Source: an uncultured Lachnospiraceae bacterium (GTDB lineage Bacteria > Bacillota > Clostridia > Lachnospirales > Lachnospiraceae). From it: a DNA stretch of 43,299 nt. This document shows, piece after piece, positions 26,960 through 35,491 of this stretch; position 1 is the first letter of the stretch; each line of letters starts with the position of its first letter. The stretch is taken from the NCBI GenBank assembly GCA_902796005.1, contig CADBNF010000041.1, forward strand, positions 1 to 43,299, in the 5' to 3' direction. The position numbers were made by a program, and so were the translations under genes. The notes beneath the pieces were generated by a model. That model was not told the DNA's origin and searched no databases. It worked only from the letters and a program-made list of their open reading frames with translations.

Positions 26960-27011
26960 TACAAAATGACCGACCGCCGCTTCAGGTGTTCCCTTAAGCA
27001 ACCGATCGGCC
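26960..27011 (-). terminator. Possible terminator or attenuator between yajC and leuB
   Basis: On the minus strand GGCCGATCG (27003-27011) can pair with CGGTCGGTC (26968-26976), seven Watson-Crick and two G-U pairs, followed by ATTTTG. The T-run is weak. It could end the tgt-yajC transcript partially or act in the leader of leuB. Confidence 0.45.
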
Positions 27012-27031
27012 TTGCTTTGCTTTCATTGATA

Positions 27032-27352
27032 TTATTTCTTCTTCTCGTCGGCGGCAGCCTGTGCTGCGCCGGGCTTTTCGATCTCAACGATGCAGCTCTT
27101 CTTCATGGGAATTCTGCAGTTCTTATTGTTGCCGAACTCGACCACCACATCGTCTTCACTGATATCAATGATTACTCCGTAGAACCCGTTGTTGGTTACG
27201 CACGCATCTCCGACATCCATCGAAGCAAGCAGCTCCTCGGTTTTCTTCCTCTCTTTATTCTGCGGACGAATGGTCATGAAATAAATCAATGCGACCATGA
27301 CGACGACAAGTACGACAATACTTAGTCCATTTCCTGCTGATGCGAAAATCAT
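27032..27352 (-). CDS. yajC: Preprotein translocase subunit YajC
   Basis: This 106-residue protein has one N-terminal membrane helix (about 8-26) followed by the hallmark FMTIRPQNKERKK and a short cytoplasmic domain containing MDVGDACVTNNGFYGVI. YajC associates with SecDF at the Sec translocon. The Lys-rich end (DEKKK) is common in Firmicutes. The gene order tgt-yajC is widely conserved. The ATG follows a GGGGG-rich site. Confidence 0.93.
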   Translation of the reverse strand: MIFASAGNGLSIVVLVVVMVALIYFMTIRPQNKERKKTEELLASMDVGDACVTNNGFYGVIIDISEDDVVVEFGNNKNCRIPMKKSCIVEIEKPGAAQAAADEKKK

Positions 27353-27382
27353 ATCCGATCCCCCTGATCTCTGTCTGAATTT

Positions 27383-27410
27383 TATCTATGAAACACAAGG
27401 CTGTGTACAA
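27383..27410 (-). promoter_or_regulatory. Possible weak promoter before yajC
   Basis: On the minus strand TTGTAC (27405-27410) and TAGATA (27383-27388) are 16 bases apart within the 86-base gap after tgt. The match is modest, so read-through from tgt is equally likely. Confidence 0.3.
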
Positions 27411-27438
27411 TTCCTACCCATAATACACAATTCTTGTC

Positions 27439-28578
27439 TCAAGAGCAAGCATTTTCTTTAAAACCTTCAAGTTTTTCTTTCTTATAACGGGAATACTCTC
27501 CCGCATCCAGCGCTTCCCGGGCTTCGGCCATAAGCGTATTATAAAAATACAGATTATGCAGCACGCACAGCCGCATGCCGAGCATTTCCTTCGCCTTCAA
27601 AAGATGGCGGATGTAAGCCCTTGAATATCTTCTGCAGGCCGGGCAGCTGCAGCCCTCCTCGATGGGCCGGCCGTCCAGCTCGAACTTCGCGTTGAACAGG
27701 TTGAGCTTGCCGTGGTTTGTATACACATGACCATGGCGGCCGTTTCTGGAAGGATACACGCAGTCGAAGAAATCCACGCCCCTGTCGATGCCCTCCAGGA
27801 TGTTTTCCGGCGTGCCCACACCCATCAGGTAGACGGGTTTGTCCACGGGCAGGTAAGGCACCGTCTCCTCCAGGATATGGTACATCTCCTCATGGGTTTC
27901 ACCCACCGCAAGGCCGCCGACGGCATAGCCGTCCAGCTCCATGTCCGCGATGGTTTTCGCGTGGTCGATGCGGATATCCGCAAAAACCGCTCCCTGGTTG
28001 ATGCCGAAGAGCAGCTGCTCCCGGTTGATGGTATCCTCCCTGGCATTCAGCTCGGCCATCTTATCCTTACAGCGGGCCAGCCATCTGGTGGTCCTGGCCA
28101 CGGAAGCCTCCACATAGCTTCTCTCCGCCCGGGACGAGGGACACTCGTCAAAGGCCATGGCGATGGTGGACGCCAGGTTGGACTGGATCTGCATGCTTTC
28201 CTCCGGACCCATGAAAATCTTCCGGCCGTCCACATGGGAGTTGAAATAGACGCCCTCCTCCTTAATCTTCCTTAAGGTGGCCAGGGAAAATACCTGGAAG
28301 CCGCCGGAGTCCGTCAGGATGGGCCGGTTCCAGCTCATGAACTTATGCAGGCCGCCCATCTTTTTCACCACCTCGTCGCCGGGACGGACGTGGAGATGGT
28401 AGGTGTTGGAAAGCTCCACCTGGGTTCCTATTGTCTCCAGGTCCTCGGTGGATACCGCGCCCTTAATCGCCGCAACGGTGCCCACGTTCATGAACACCGG
28501 GGTTTCGATGGCCCCGTGCACCGTCTCCATATGGGCGCGCTTCGCCCTGCCTTCCATTTTTTTCACTTCATATTTCAT
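27439..28578 (-). CDS. tgt: tRNA-guanine transglycosylase
   Basis: This 379-residue enzyme exchanges guanine 34 of His, Asp, Asn and Tyr tRNAs for a queuosine precursor. Catalytic D90 is in LTDSGGFQVFSLA and nucleophile D272 in FDCVYPSRNGRHGH. The zinc ligands are C310, C312, C315 and H341. The usual loop T-R-N-A-R-N-G is here SRNGRHG, a modest variation. The ATG at 28578 is preferred over the TTG one codon upstream. The gene starts 25 bases after the activase stop and leads into yajC. Confidence 0.94.
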   Translation of the reverse strand: MKYEVKKMEGRAKRAHMETVHGAIETPVFMNVGTVAAIKGAVSTEDLETIGTQVELSNTYHLHVRPGDEVVKKMGGLHKFMSWNRPILTDSGGFQVFSLATLRKIKEEGVYFNSHVDGRKIFMGPEESMQIQSNLASTIAMAFDECPSSRAERSYVEASVARTTRWLARCKDKMAELNAREDTINREQLLFGINQGAVFADIRIDHAKTIADMELDGYAVGGLAVGETHEEMYHILEETVPYLPVDKPVYLMGVGTPENILEGIDRGVDFFDCVYPSRNGRHGHVYTNHGKLNLFNAKFELDGRPIEEGCSCPACRRYSRAYIRHLLKAKEMLGMRLCVLHNLYFYNTLMAEAREALDAGEYSRYKKEKLEGFKENACS

Positions 28579-28603
28579 CAAAAGGAATTCCCTTACCTGC
28601 CGG

Positions 28604-31600
28604 TCAGGCAGATTCTTTCTTCAGATTCTTCACCGCGGTGGACAGCATCAGCTTGATACGGTTGAGCTGGTTTACCTCGGAAGCGCCAGGGTCATAGTCC
28701 ACGGCCACGATATTGGCGGTGGGATAATTCTTCCTTATGGCCTTGATGACGCCCTTGCCCACGATATGGTTGGGCAGGCAGGCGAAGGGCTGGATGCAGA
28801 CGATGTTCTCCACGCCGTTGTGGATAAGCTCCATCATCTCACCGGTCAGGAACCATCCTTCACCGGTCTGGTTGCCCTCGGAAACAATGGGCCGGGCATA
28901 TTCCGCCAGATCCCGGATGTCCGCGGAGGGCACGAAGTGTTTGCTCTTCGCAAATTCCTTGTTGGCTGCGGAGCGAAGCAGGTCGATGGCCTTGATGCCG
29001 ATGTTGCAGAGCATCTTCGTCTTCTTGCTGCCGCCCAGGTGCTCTTCCTTGAAGTTGGCGTTATGGAAGCTGTACATGAAGAAATCGATAAGGTCCGGGC
29101 AGACCGCCTCGGCGCCTTCGCTTTCCAGAAGCTCCGCCAGGTGGTTGTTGGCCGCCGGCATGAATTTTACAAGGATTTCTCCCACGATGCCGACTCTGGG
29201 CTTTTTGATATCCAGTACGGGCAGGTTGTCGAAGTCACGGATCATGGTCCGGCACAGCTGCTTGTACCTGGTCAGGGAAACCCGGTCGCCGGATACGAAA
29301 TCAATGCAGATCTTTTCCCATTTGGCATGCAGCCGGTTGGCGGAGCCCTTTACCTTTTCGTAGGGCCGCATCCGGTACAGGCACTTCATGAGGATATCGC
29401 CGAATTCCGCGCCGAAGACCACGCGAAGGGCCAGCTTCGGGGTAATCTTGAAGCCGGAGTTGGATTCCAGTCCCGAAAGGTTCAGGGAAATAACCGGAAT
29501 CTGGGCCATGCCGGCCTTTTTAAGGGCCCGTCGGATAAAGGCGATATAGTTGGAGGCCCGGCAGCCGCCGCCGGTCTGGGTCATCAGAAGGGCGGTGTGG
29601 TCAAGGTCGTATTTCCCGGAATGCAGGGCTTCCATGAACTGTCCCACCACCATCATGGAGGGATAGCAGGCGTCGTTGTTTACGTATTTCAGGCCCATGT
29701 CCACGGCATTTTTATTGTCGTTGGGCAGGATCTGCAGATGATACCCCTCCGCCCGGAAGGCCGGCTGGAGGATCCGGAAATGGATCGGCGACATCTGAGG
29801 CGCCAGAATCGTGTAGGTCTGGCGCATTTCTTTCGTGAACTCAATCTTTTTAATGGAAGAAGGACGGATAACCCGCTTCTTCTGTGTATCCTGCTCGCGA
29901 AGGGCCGCGATAAGGGACCTTACCCTTATCCTGGCCGCGCCGAGGTTATTTACCTCGTCAATCTTCAGGCAGGTGTAAATCTTCCCGCTGTCGGTGAGGA
30001 TCTCGTAAACCTCGTCGGTGGTAACCGCGTCCAGGCCGCAGCCGAAGCTGTTGAGCTGGATGAGGTTCAGGTCATCCCTGGTTTTCACGTAGTTCGCCGC
30101 CGCGTAAAGACGGGTGTGGTACATCCACTGGTCATTTACACGGATAGGCCGCTCAAGCGGCGCCAGATGGGAGACGGAGTCCTCGGTCAGCACGGCCAGA
30201 TCGTAGGAATTGATCATATCGGGAATGCCGTGATGGATTTCCGGGTCAATGTGGTAGGGCCGGCCCGCCAGCACGATGCCGCCGTGTCCGGTTTCCTCCA
30301 TCCATTTCAGGACCTCTTCACCCTTGCGCTTAATGTCTTCCCTGGTTTTTGCCATCTCCTCCCAGCCTGCATGGATGGCGGAGCGGACCTCCTTCTCCGG
30401 AATGTCGGAGAAATGCTTCACCAGCTCGTTCGCCAGCACCTCCTCGGAGGTCAGGGCGAGGAAGGGATTGTCAAAGCGGATGCCGGGATTGGCCAGCTCG
30501 TCCACGTTGTTCTTGATGTTTTCCGCATAGGAGGTCACGATCGGGCAGTTGTAATGGTTCACCGCGCCGGTAAACTCCTCCCGCTCGTAGGGGATGCAGG
30601 GGTAGAAAATATACTTCACACCCTGACGGATGAGCCAGGTGATGTGGCCGTGGGCCAGCTTCGCGGGATAACACTCCGATTCGCTGGGGATGGACTCGAT
30701 GCCCATCTCGTAGATTTCCCTGGAGGATGCCGGGGAAAGCACCACGGAAAAGCCCAGCTTCGTGAAGAAGGTGTGCCACATGGGGTAGTTTTCAAACATG
30801 TTCAGTACCCTGGGAATGCCCACAATGCCTCTGGGGGCGTCGTCCGGATCCAGGGACTTATAGTCAAATATCCTGTCGAACTTGTACTCGAACAGGTTGG
30901 GGATGTTCTTGGCGTTCTTCACGCCGCCGATGCCCCGTTCGCAGCGGTTTCCGGAAATATACCTTCTGCCGCCGGAGAAATTGTTGATGGTCAGACGGCA
31001 CTTGTTCGTGCAGCCGCCGCAGTGGGCCATGGTGGTGGTGTAGGTCAGGTTGTTGATGTCCTCGATGGACAGCATGGTGGTCGGCTTTCCCTCACAGCGT
31101 TTTTTCGCGATCAGGGCCGCGCCGAAGGCGCCCATGATGCCCGCGATGTCCGGACGGATGGCTTCACAGGAGGCTATCCGCTCAAAGCTTCTGAGGACCG
31201 CATCGTTGTAGAAGGTACCGCCCTGCACCACGATATGCTTTCCGAGCTCCGTGGCGTCGCTGACCTTGATAACCTTGTAAAGGGCGTTCTTGATGACGGA
31301 GTAGGCAAGGCCTGCGGAAATATCCGCCACGGTGGCGCCCTCCTTCTGGGCCTGCTTTACCTTGGAATTCATGAATACGGTGCAGCGGGTGCCCAGATCT
31401 ATGGGATGCTTCGCAAAGAGGGCCTCTTTGGCGAAATCCTGCACGGAATAATTCAGGGACTGGGCAAAGTTTTCGATAAAGGAGCCGCAGCCGGAGGAAC
31501 AGGCCTCGTTCAGCTGCACGCTGTCCACCGTATGATTCCTGATCTTGATGCACTTCATATCCTGGCCGCCAATGTCCAGAATACAGTCAACCTCCGGGTC

Positions 31601-32836
31601 AAAGAAGGCCGCGGCGGTGTAATGGGCGATGGTCTCCACTTCTCCTTCGTCCAGCATGAGGGCGGATTTGATCAGGGCCTCGCCGTAGCCGGTGGAGCAG
31701 GCATAGGCAATCTTCGCTCCCTCGGGCTTCTGCGCATAGATATCCTGGATGGCCTTGATGGAGGTCGCCAGGGGACTGCCGTTGTTGTTGCTGTAGAAGG
31801 AGTACAGCAGGGTACCATCCTCTGCCACCACCGCCGCCTTCGTGGTGGTGGATCCGGCGTCGATGCCCAGGTAGCAGTTGCCGGTGTATTCGGAAAGAGG
31901 AGCAGTCTTCACCTTATAGGCGCTCTGCCTTTCAAGAAAGGTGTCATAGGCCTCCTGATCCGCGAACAGGGGCTCCATACGGGCCACCTCGAAATCCATG
32001 ACCACGCCTTTTTTCAGCCGGTCCTTCATGGCGGAAAGGGAAACCACATTCTGTCCGGAGGCATTCATGGCGGAGCCGATGGCCGCAAACAGGTGGGAAT
32101 TCTCCGGGATAATGGTATGCTCGTCGTCCAGCCTGAGGGTGCGGATAAAGGCAGTCCGCAGCTCGGACAGGAAATGTAAGGGGCCGCCCAGGAAGGCTAC
32201 ATGGCCCCGGATGGGCTTGCCGCAGGCCAGGCCGGAAATGGTCTGATTGACCACAGCCTGGAAAATGGAGGCCGCCAGGTCCTCCTTCTTCGCGCCGTCA
32301 TTGATGAGGGGCTGGATATCCGTTTTGGCAAATACGCCGCAGCGGGCCGCGATGGGATAAATATCCTGGTAGCCCTTGGCATACTCGTTCAGGCCCACCG
32401 CATCCGTCTTCAGAAGGCTGGCCATCTGGTCGATAAAGGAGCCGGTGCCGCCGGCGCAGATGCCGTTCATCCGCTGCTCCACGTTGCCGCCTTCGAAATA
32501 AATGATCTTCGCGTCCTCGCCGCCCAGCTCGATGGCCACGTCCGTCTTCGGCGCGTAGGCCTGCAGGGCCGTGGATACGGCGATAACCTCCTGGACAAAG
32601 GGTACGTCCAGGTGCTTGGCCAGGGTCAGGCCGCCGCTGCCGGTAATAACGGGAGACACCTCCGCCTCCCCCAGGGCAGACTCCGCCTTCTCCAGAAGCG
32701 CGGCCAGCGTATCCTGAATATTGGCAAAATGCCGTTCATAATCTGAAAACAGGAGGTGCTTGTCCTCGTCCAGAATCGTAATCTTTACGGTTGTGGAACC
32801 GATGTCAATACCCAATAAATAGTATGTATCACGCAT
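28604..32836 (-). CDS. Double acyl-CoA dehydratase activase with DUF2229 and C-terminal domain
   Basis: This is a 1410-residue protein related to the HgdC/BcrA-D activases, ATP-driven Fe-S proteins that inject an electron into 2-hydroxyacyl-CoA dehydratases. Two ASKHA ATPase domains are fused: DIGSTT at 11-16 with cluster cysteines C127 and C166, and DAGSTT at 326-331 with C446 and C485. Each pair sits in the CAGGTG/CSSGCG and RCGVF/RCTVF contexts. An extra Cys group CGGCTNKC (606-613) and C632 precede a DUF2229 domain (about 670-890, with ECYPAK and YPCIPYE). The C-terminal 500 residues resemble dehydratase subunits (TGGGCRASNY). The substrate is unknown. ATG 32836 follows GGAG by six bases. 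No separate dehydratase genes are adjacent. Confidence 0.9.
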   Translation of the reverse strand: MRDTYYLLGIDIGSTTVKITILDEDKHLLFSDYERHFANIQDTLAALLEKAESALGEAEVSPVITGSGGLTLAKHLDVPFVQEVIAVSTALQAYAPKTDVAIELGGEDAKIIYFEGGNVEQRMNGICAGGTGSFIDQMASLLKTDAVGLNEYAKGYQDIYPIAARCGVFAKTDIQPLINDGAKKEDLAASIFQAVVNQTISGLACGKPIRGHVAFLGGPLHFLSELRTAFIRTLRLDDEHTIIPENSHLFAAIGSAMNASGQNVVSLSAMKDRLKKGVVMDFEVARMEPLFADQEAYDTFLERQSAYKVKTAPLSEYTGNCYLGIDAGSTTTKAAVVAEDGTLLYSFYSNNNGSPLATSIKAIQDIYAQKPEGAKIAYACSTGYGEALIKSALMLDEGEVETIAHYTAAAFFDPEVDCILDIGGQDMKCIKIRNHTVDSVQLNEACSSGCGSFIENFAQSLNYSVQDFAKEALFAKHPIDLGTRCTVFMNSKVKQAQKEGATVADISAGLAYSVIKNALYKVIKVSDATELGKHIVVQGGTFYNDAVLRSFERIASCEAIRPDIAGIMGAFGAALIAKKRCEGKPTTMLSIEDINNLTYTTTMAHCGGCTNKCRLTINNFSGGRRYISGNRCERGIGGVKNAKNIPNLFEYKFDRIFDYKSLDPDDAPRGIVGIPRVLNMFENYPMWHTFFTKLGFSVVLSPASSREIYEMGIESIPSESECYPAKLAHGHITWLIRQGVKYIFYPCIPYEREEFTGAVNHYNCPIVTSYAENIKNNVDELANPGIRFDNPFLALTSEEVLANELVKHFSDIPEKEVRSAIHAGWEEMAKTREDIKRKGEEVLKWMEETGHGGIVLAGRPYHIDPEIHHGIPDMINSYDLAVLTEDSVSHLAPLERPIRVNDQWMYHTRLYAAANYVKTRDDLNLIQLNSFGCGLDAVTTDEVYEILTDSGKIYTCLKIDEVNNLGAARIRVRSLIAALREQDTQKKRVIRPSSIKKIEFTKEMRQTYTILAPQMSPIHFRILQPAFRAEGYHLQILPNDNKNAVDMGLKYVNNDACYPSMMVVGQFMEALHSGKYDLDHTALLMTQTGGGCRASNYIAFIRRALKKAGMAQIPVISLNLSGLESNSGFKITPKLALRVVFGAEFGDILMKCLYRMRPYEKVKGSANRLHAKWEKICIDFVSGDRVSLTRYKQLCRTMIRDFDNLPVLDIKKPRVGIVGEILVKFMPAANNHLAELLESEGAEAVCPDLIDFFMYSFHNANFKEEHLGGSKKTKMLCNIGIKAIDLLRSAANKEFAKSKHFVPSADIRDLAEYARPIVSEGNQTGEGWFLTGEMMELIHNGVENIVCIQPFACLPNHIVGKGVIKAIRKNYPTANIVAVDYDPGASEVNQLNRIKLMLSTAVKNLKKESA

Positions 32837-32845
32837 AAAACACTC

Positions 32846-32881
32846 CATATAGTAGAAAAGTCACTAACCTGAAACTATATG
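32846..32881. other. Inverted repeat in the activase leader
   Basis: Arms CATATAGT and ACTATATG (32846-32853 and 32874-32881) are perfectly complementary and flank 20 bases. The right arm touches the -10 box and the left arm reaches almost to the ribosome site. It could be an operator or a leader hairpin. Confidence 0.4.
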
Positions 32882-32907
32882 ATACTAAAAACCCCGGAAA
32901 TATGCAA
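32879..32907 (-). promoter_or_regulatory. Promoter of the activase-tgt-yajC unit
   Basis: On the minus strand TTGCAT (32902-32907) and TATCAT (32879-32884) are 17 bases apart, between the upstream terminator and the activase start. Confidence 0.6.
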
Positions 32908-32920
32908 GAGCGAATAAATA

Positions 32921-32950
32921 AGGAAAACGGGGACAGTTTCCTGTCCCCGT
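32921..32950 (-). terminator. Terminator after the NYN-domain gene
   Basis: A perfect 10-bp stem ACGGGGACAG/CTGTCCCCGT with a GAAA loop is followed on the minus strand by TTTCCTTATTT. It lies 20 bases after the NYN-protein stop codon and separates that unit from the activase. Confidence 0.85.
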
Positions 32951-32970
32951 TCCTTTAAAGTCCGCTGTCT

Positions 32971-34227
32971 TCAGATTTCCTTACGGATAAGGTTGTAATA
33001 CAGCAGTCCGGTCTTCTGTCCGAACTTGTTTACAATCCCTCTGTAGGCCAGCTGTTTTACGTTTTTCTTGTCCAGATTCGATACAACAAGGGAGGCAACG
33101 GCCTGGGCCGCGCCGGTTTCCACCTGGTTGTCCCGGAGGATCCGCACGATGCGGTTGTTCACCTGGGTCTTCAGGTCGGCCCTGCTGTTATCCCCGGCTT
33201 CCGGATTCTCCGCAGGCTTCTCTGCGGGCTTCCCGTCTGCTTTGTCGGCAGGCTTCTGCTCCGGCTGTTCGGCGGGCTTCTCTTCCGCCTTCGCCTGTAC
33301 GGCCTCCGTCTTTACCGGTTCCTCTTTGGCAGCTTCTCTGGTCTCTTCGGCCGCCTTGTCACGGGTATTTCTCCTTCTGGGGCGTCCCCGTCTGGGTTTG
33401 CTCTCCTCGGGCTTTGCTTCCTCTGCCGGCTTCTCCTGCACTGGCGCAGCCTCTTCCGCCGGCGCGGCTTCCTCCGTCACCGGGCTTTCCGCTGCCTGCA
33501 CGGGCTCTTCCTTTACTGCCTCCGCTTCAGGCGCAGCCGCTACCGCGTTTATCTTCTCCTCCGGCATTTCCACCGGTTCAGCTGCCGGGCCTGCCGGCGC
33601 TGCCGCTTCCGGGTTCACCGGAGGCTCTTTCTTTTCCGGAACAGACGCGGGCTCAGGCTTCCTTTCGGGTTCAGGCTCCGGCTTCTTTACCGTCTCGGGT
33701 TCCGGCGTACGTACCGCAGCCGGCTTCTCCTCCTGCACCACGGCAGCCTTGACGGATTTTCTCCGGGAGGAGGTTCTTCTGTTCCTGGAGGAGGTCTTTT
33801 CGGACTGTCCGCCGTTTCCGTTCTGTCCGCCGTTCTGGACAGGCGTCTGGTTCTGGACGATGGCCAGCTCGGTAACCCGGATGGCCTGCTGCCTTGAGAA
33901 TTCTCCCAGGCCGCTGGCGTTCCAGAAACGGATGATGCCGTCAAAGTCCGTATCCTTGCTGATGATGACGTAGGCGTTTTTCCTGTCGCTGTTGGAGCCT
34001 ACGAGGAAGCCGAGGAAGGTACCGATGTGCATGTCCAGGGACTGCTTGCCGGCAGGTGCCTTGATGGCCTTGAAATCCGCCCGGATTCCCGCCAGGACAT
34101 CCAGGCTGATCTTCAGCGCGTTCGGGGTAAACATCAGGCAGACATGGTCCTTTTCCGTCAGCTCCTTGATTCCGCGAAGGCCGTCCTCATGGACGTTTTC
34201 GTAATCCACTAAGTAATAAGTTTCCAT
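32971..34227 (-). CDS. NYN/PIN-like nuclease-domain protein with long charged linker
   Basis: This 418-residue protein has three parts. Residues 1-125 are an NYN (PIN-like) ribonuclease-type domain with acidic sites D8 and N11 (VDYENV), D65, and D92/D94/D96 (SKDTDFD). Residues 143-350 are a low-complexity linker of Glu, Pro, Ala and Lys with a basic SSRNRRTSSRRK patch at the start and the AT-hook-like PRRGRPRRR at 278-286. Residues 351-418 form a compact C-terminal domain I do not recognise. Nucleic-acid cleavage or binding is likely; the target is unknown. ATG 34227 is chosen over 29 more open codons because AAGGA lies six bases before it and the NYN fold starts there. Confidence 0.82.
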   Translation of the reverse strand: METYYLVDYENVHEDGLRGIKELTEKDHVCLMFTPNALKISLDVLAGIRADFKAIKAPAGKQSLDMHIGTFLGFLVGSNSDRKNAYVIISKDTDFDGIIRFWNASGLGEFSRQQAIRVTELAIVQNQTPVQNGGQNGNGGQSEKTSSRNRRTSSRRKSVKAAVVQEEKPAAVRTPEPETVKKPEPEPERKPEPASVPEKKEPPVNPEAAAPAGPAAEPVEMPEEKINAVAAAPEAEAVKEEPVQAAESPVTEEAAPAEEAAPVQEKPAEEAKPEESKPRRGRPRRRNTRDKAAEETREAAKEEPVKTEAVQAKAEEKPAEQPEQKPADKADGKPAEKPAENPEAGDNSRADLKTQVNNRIVRILRDNQVETGAAQAVASLVVSNLDKKNVKQLAYRGIVNKFGQKTGLLYYNLIRKEI

Positions 34228-34252
34228 AAATAATCCTTTTTTGTTTTCTGTT

Positions 34253-35446
34253 TTACTTCCACAGAGAATACTGCAGGAATTCTGCCAGGGACTTAAGCCA
34301 GACGTTGAAGTCATGGGCGCCGTCCTTCAGGTGGAAGGTGTAGGGAATCTCCTCCTTATCCAGCCAGTCCCGAAGGCCGGTAATGCTGATATCCCTCTCC
34401 GTTTTGTAGGTGGCGTTGATGTACGCCATATCCAGGTTGCCGCAGGAAAGGTACAGATGGGGTCCTTTGCGGATAATGTCCGTCTCCTCTTTGGTCGGCC
34501 GGTAGGAATGGCCGCCGGAGAAGGCGCCGAAGCCGAAGAACTCCCGGTTGTGCTTCATGTACATATGCAGGGTGGTTTCGCTGCCCATGGAAAGGCCGCA
34601 GTAAGCCCGGTTTTCCGGACCCGGCGCCACATTGTACTTCTCTTCCACAAAGGGAATAATACACTTGAACAGGTTCTCCGCAATCCGCTCGAAATCCCAT
34701 TTGAAATATCCGTTGTCCATGGTGATGCCGATGCAGGGCACAATTCCGCCCTTGGCGATGACGTTGTCAAACACCTCCGCCAGGCAGCCGGCATTCATCC
34801 ATTCCAGCTCGTCCCCGCCGCCGCCGTGGCAGACAAAGACCACCGGATACTTTTTCGTTTCGTCAAAGCCGTAGGGCAGATAGATGCCGATGGGCTGGGT
34901 GGTTCCGTCCACGGCCGTGTAGTAATCGTAAACCTTCCTGCCGCATTTTCCGTCGGTCCGCTTAAAGCCGTAGCCCAGGTCTCCGGCCAGCTTGAAATTG
35001 CCCACGGAAAGCTGACAGGTATAGGCCTTCCTGGTCTCGGTCATATCCGGCAGGTTTTCCGGATCCGGAATATTTTCCACCGTACCGTCGCTTCTGGTCA
35101 CTACGAAATTGTAGTAATACTGACCGTCGGGCAGGGGAATGGTTACCGTATACATGCCGTCTTCCCCCTTGACCATGTCATAATGCGCCAGAGGCTGTCC
35201 GTCCAGCGGGAAGCCGGACAGGATCATCCCTCTCTCCCACTGATAGGCATTATAATAAGGAAGTCCGTCGCCGGTTCCGCCCTGCAGCAGGTAAGCCTTC
35301 GCCTGTCTCCGTTTAAAGAACTGGAAATCGCCGGTAAGCTGAAGCTTTTCAATGTCTTCGCCCTCCTTCGGCATATAACGGAAAGTCACTGCATAGGGTG
35401 CGGCCCAGGCCACATTTGTATTGCCTCTTACGATTACGCTTTTCAT
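34253..35446 (-). CDS. Cytoplasmic CE1/enterochelin-esterase-like alpha/beta hydrolase
   Basis: This is a 397-residue esterase. Residues 1-150 form a beta-rich domain like the early-Ig/CBM48 modules before CE1 esterases (PLPDGQYYYNFVV). The catalytic domain has HGGGGDE (207-213), nucleophile S286 in GLSMGS and H378 in DGAHDF. D339 in GNLDM is the acid candidate. There is no signal peptide, so it acts inside the cell, perhaps on imported acylated sugars such as feruloyl or acetyl xylo-oligosaccharides; the substrate is inferred. ATG 35446 follows a perfect AGGAGG site. It lies between malic enzyme and the NYN gene on one strand. Confidence 0.85.
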   Translation of the reverse strand: MKSVIVRGNTNVAWAAPYAVTFRYMPKEGEDIEKLQLTGDFQFFKRRQAKAYLLQGGTGDGLPYYNAYQWERGMILSGFPLDGQPLAHYDMVKGEDGMYTVTIPLPDGQYYYNFVVTRSDGTVENIPDPENLPDMTETRKAYTCQLSVGNFKLAGDLGYGFKRTDGKCGRKVYDYYTAVDGTTQPIGIYLPYGFDETKKYPVVFVCHGGGGDELEWMNAGCLAEVFDNVIAKGGIVPCIGITMDNGYFKWDFERIAENLFKCIIPFVEEKYNVAPGPENRAYCGLSMGSETTLHMYMKHNREFFGFGAFSGGHSYRPTKEETDIIRKGPHLYLSCGNLDMAYINATYKTERDISITGLRDWLDKEEIPYTFHLKDGAHDFNVWLKSLAEFLQYSLWK

Positions 35447-35491
35447 TCTAAACCTCCTGTCTTGACTCAACGCCTGCTTGCGCCTCTGCCT

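Noticed and set aside
26994-27026. A ten-codon ORF in front of leuB that could be an attenuator leader peptide
   Set aside because: It has no Leu, Ile or Val-rich run (only one Val) and a poor ribosome site, so classical attenuation is not supported.
28403-32179. A 1258-codon open frame on the plus strand opposite the activase gene
   Set aside because: It is a shadow of the minus-strand gene. Its composition (Gly/His/Val/Arg-rich, no domain) is what a GC-rich antisense frame gives, and the minus frame has clear motifs.
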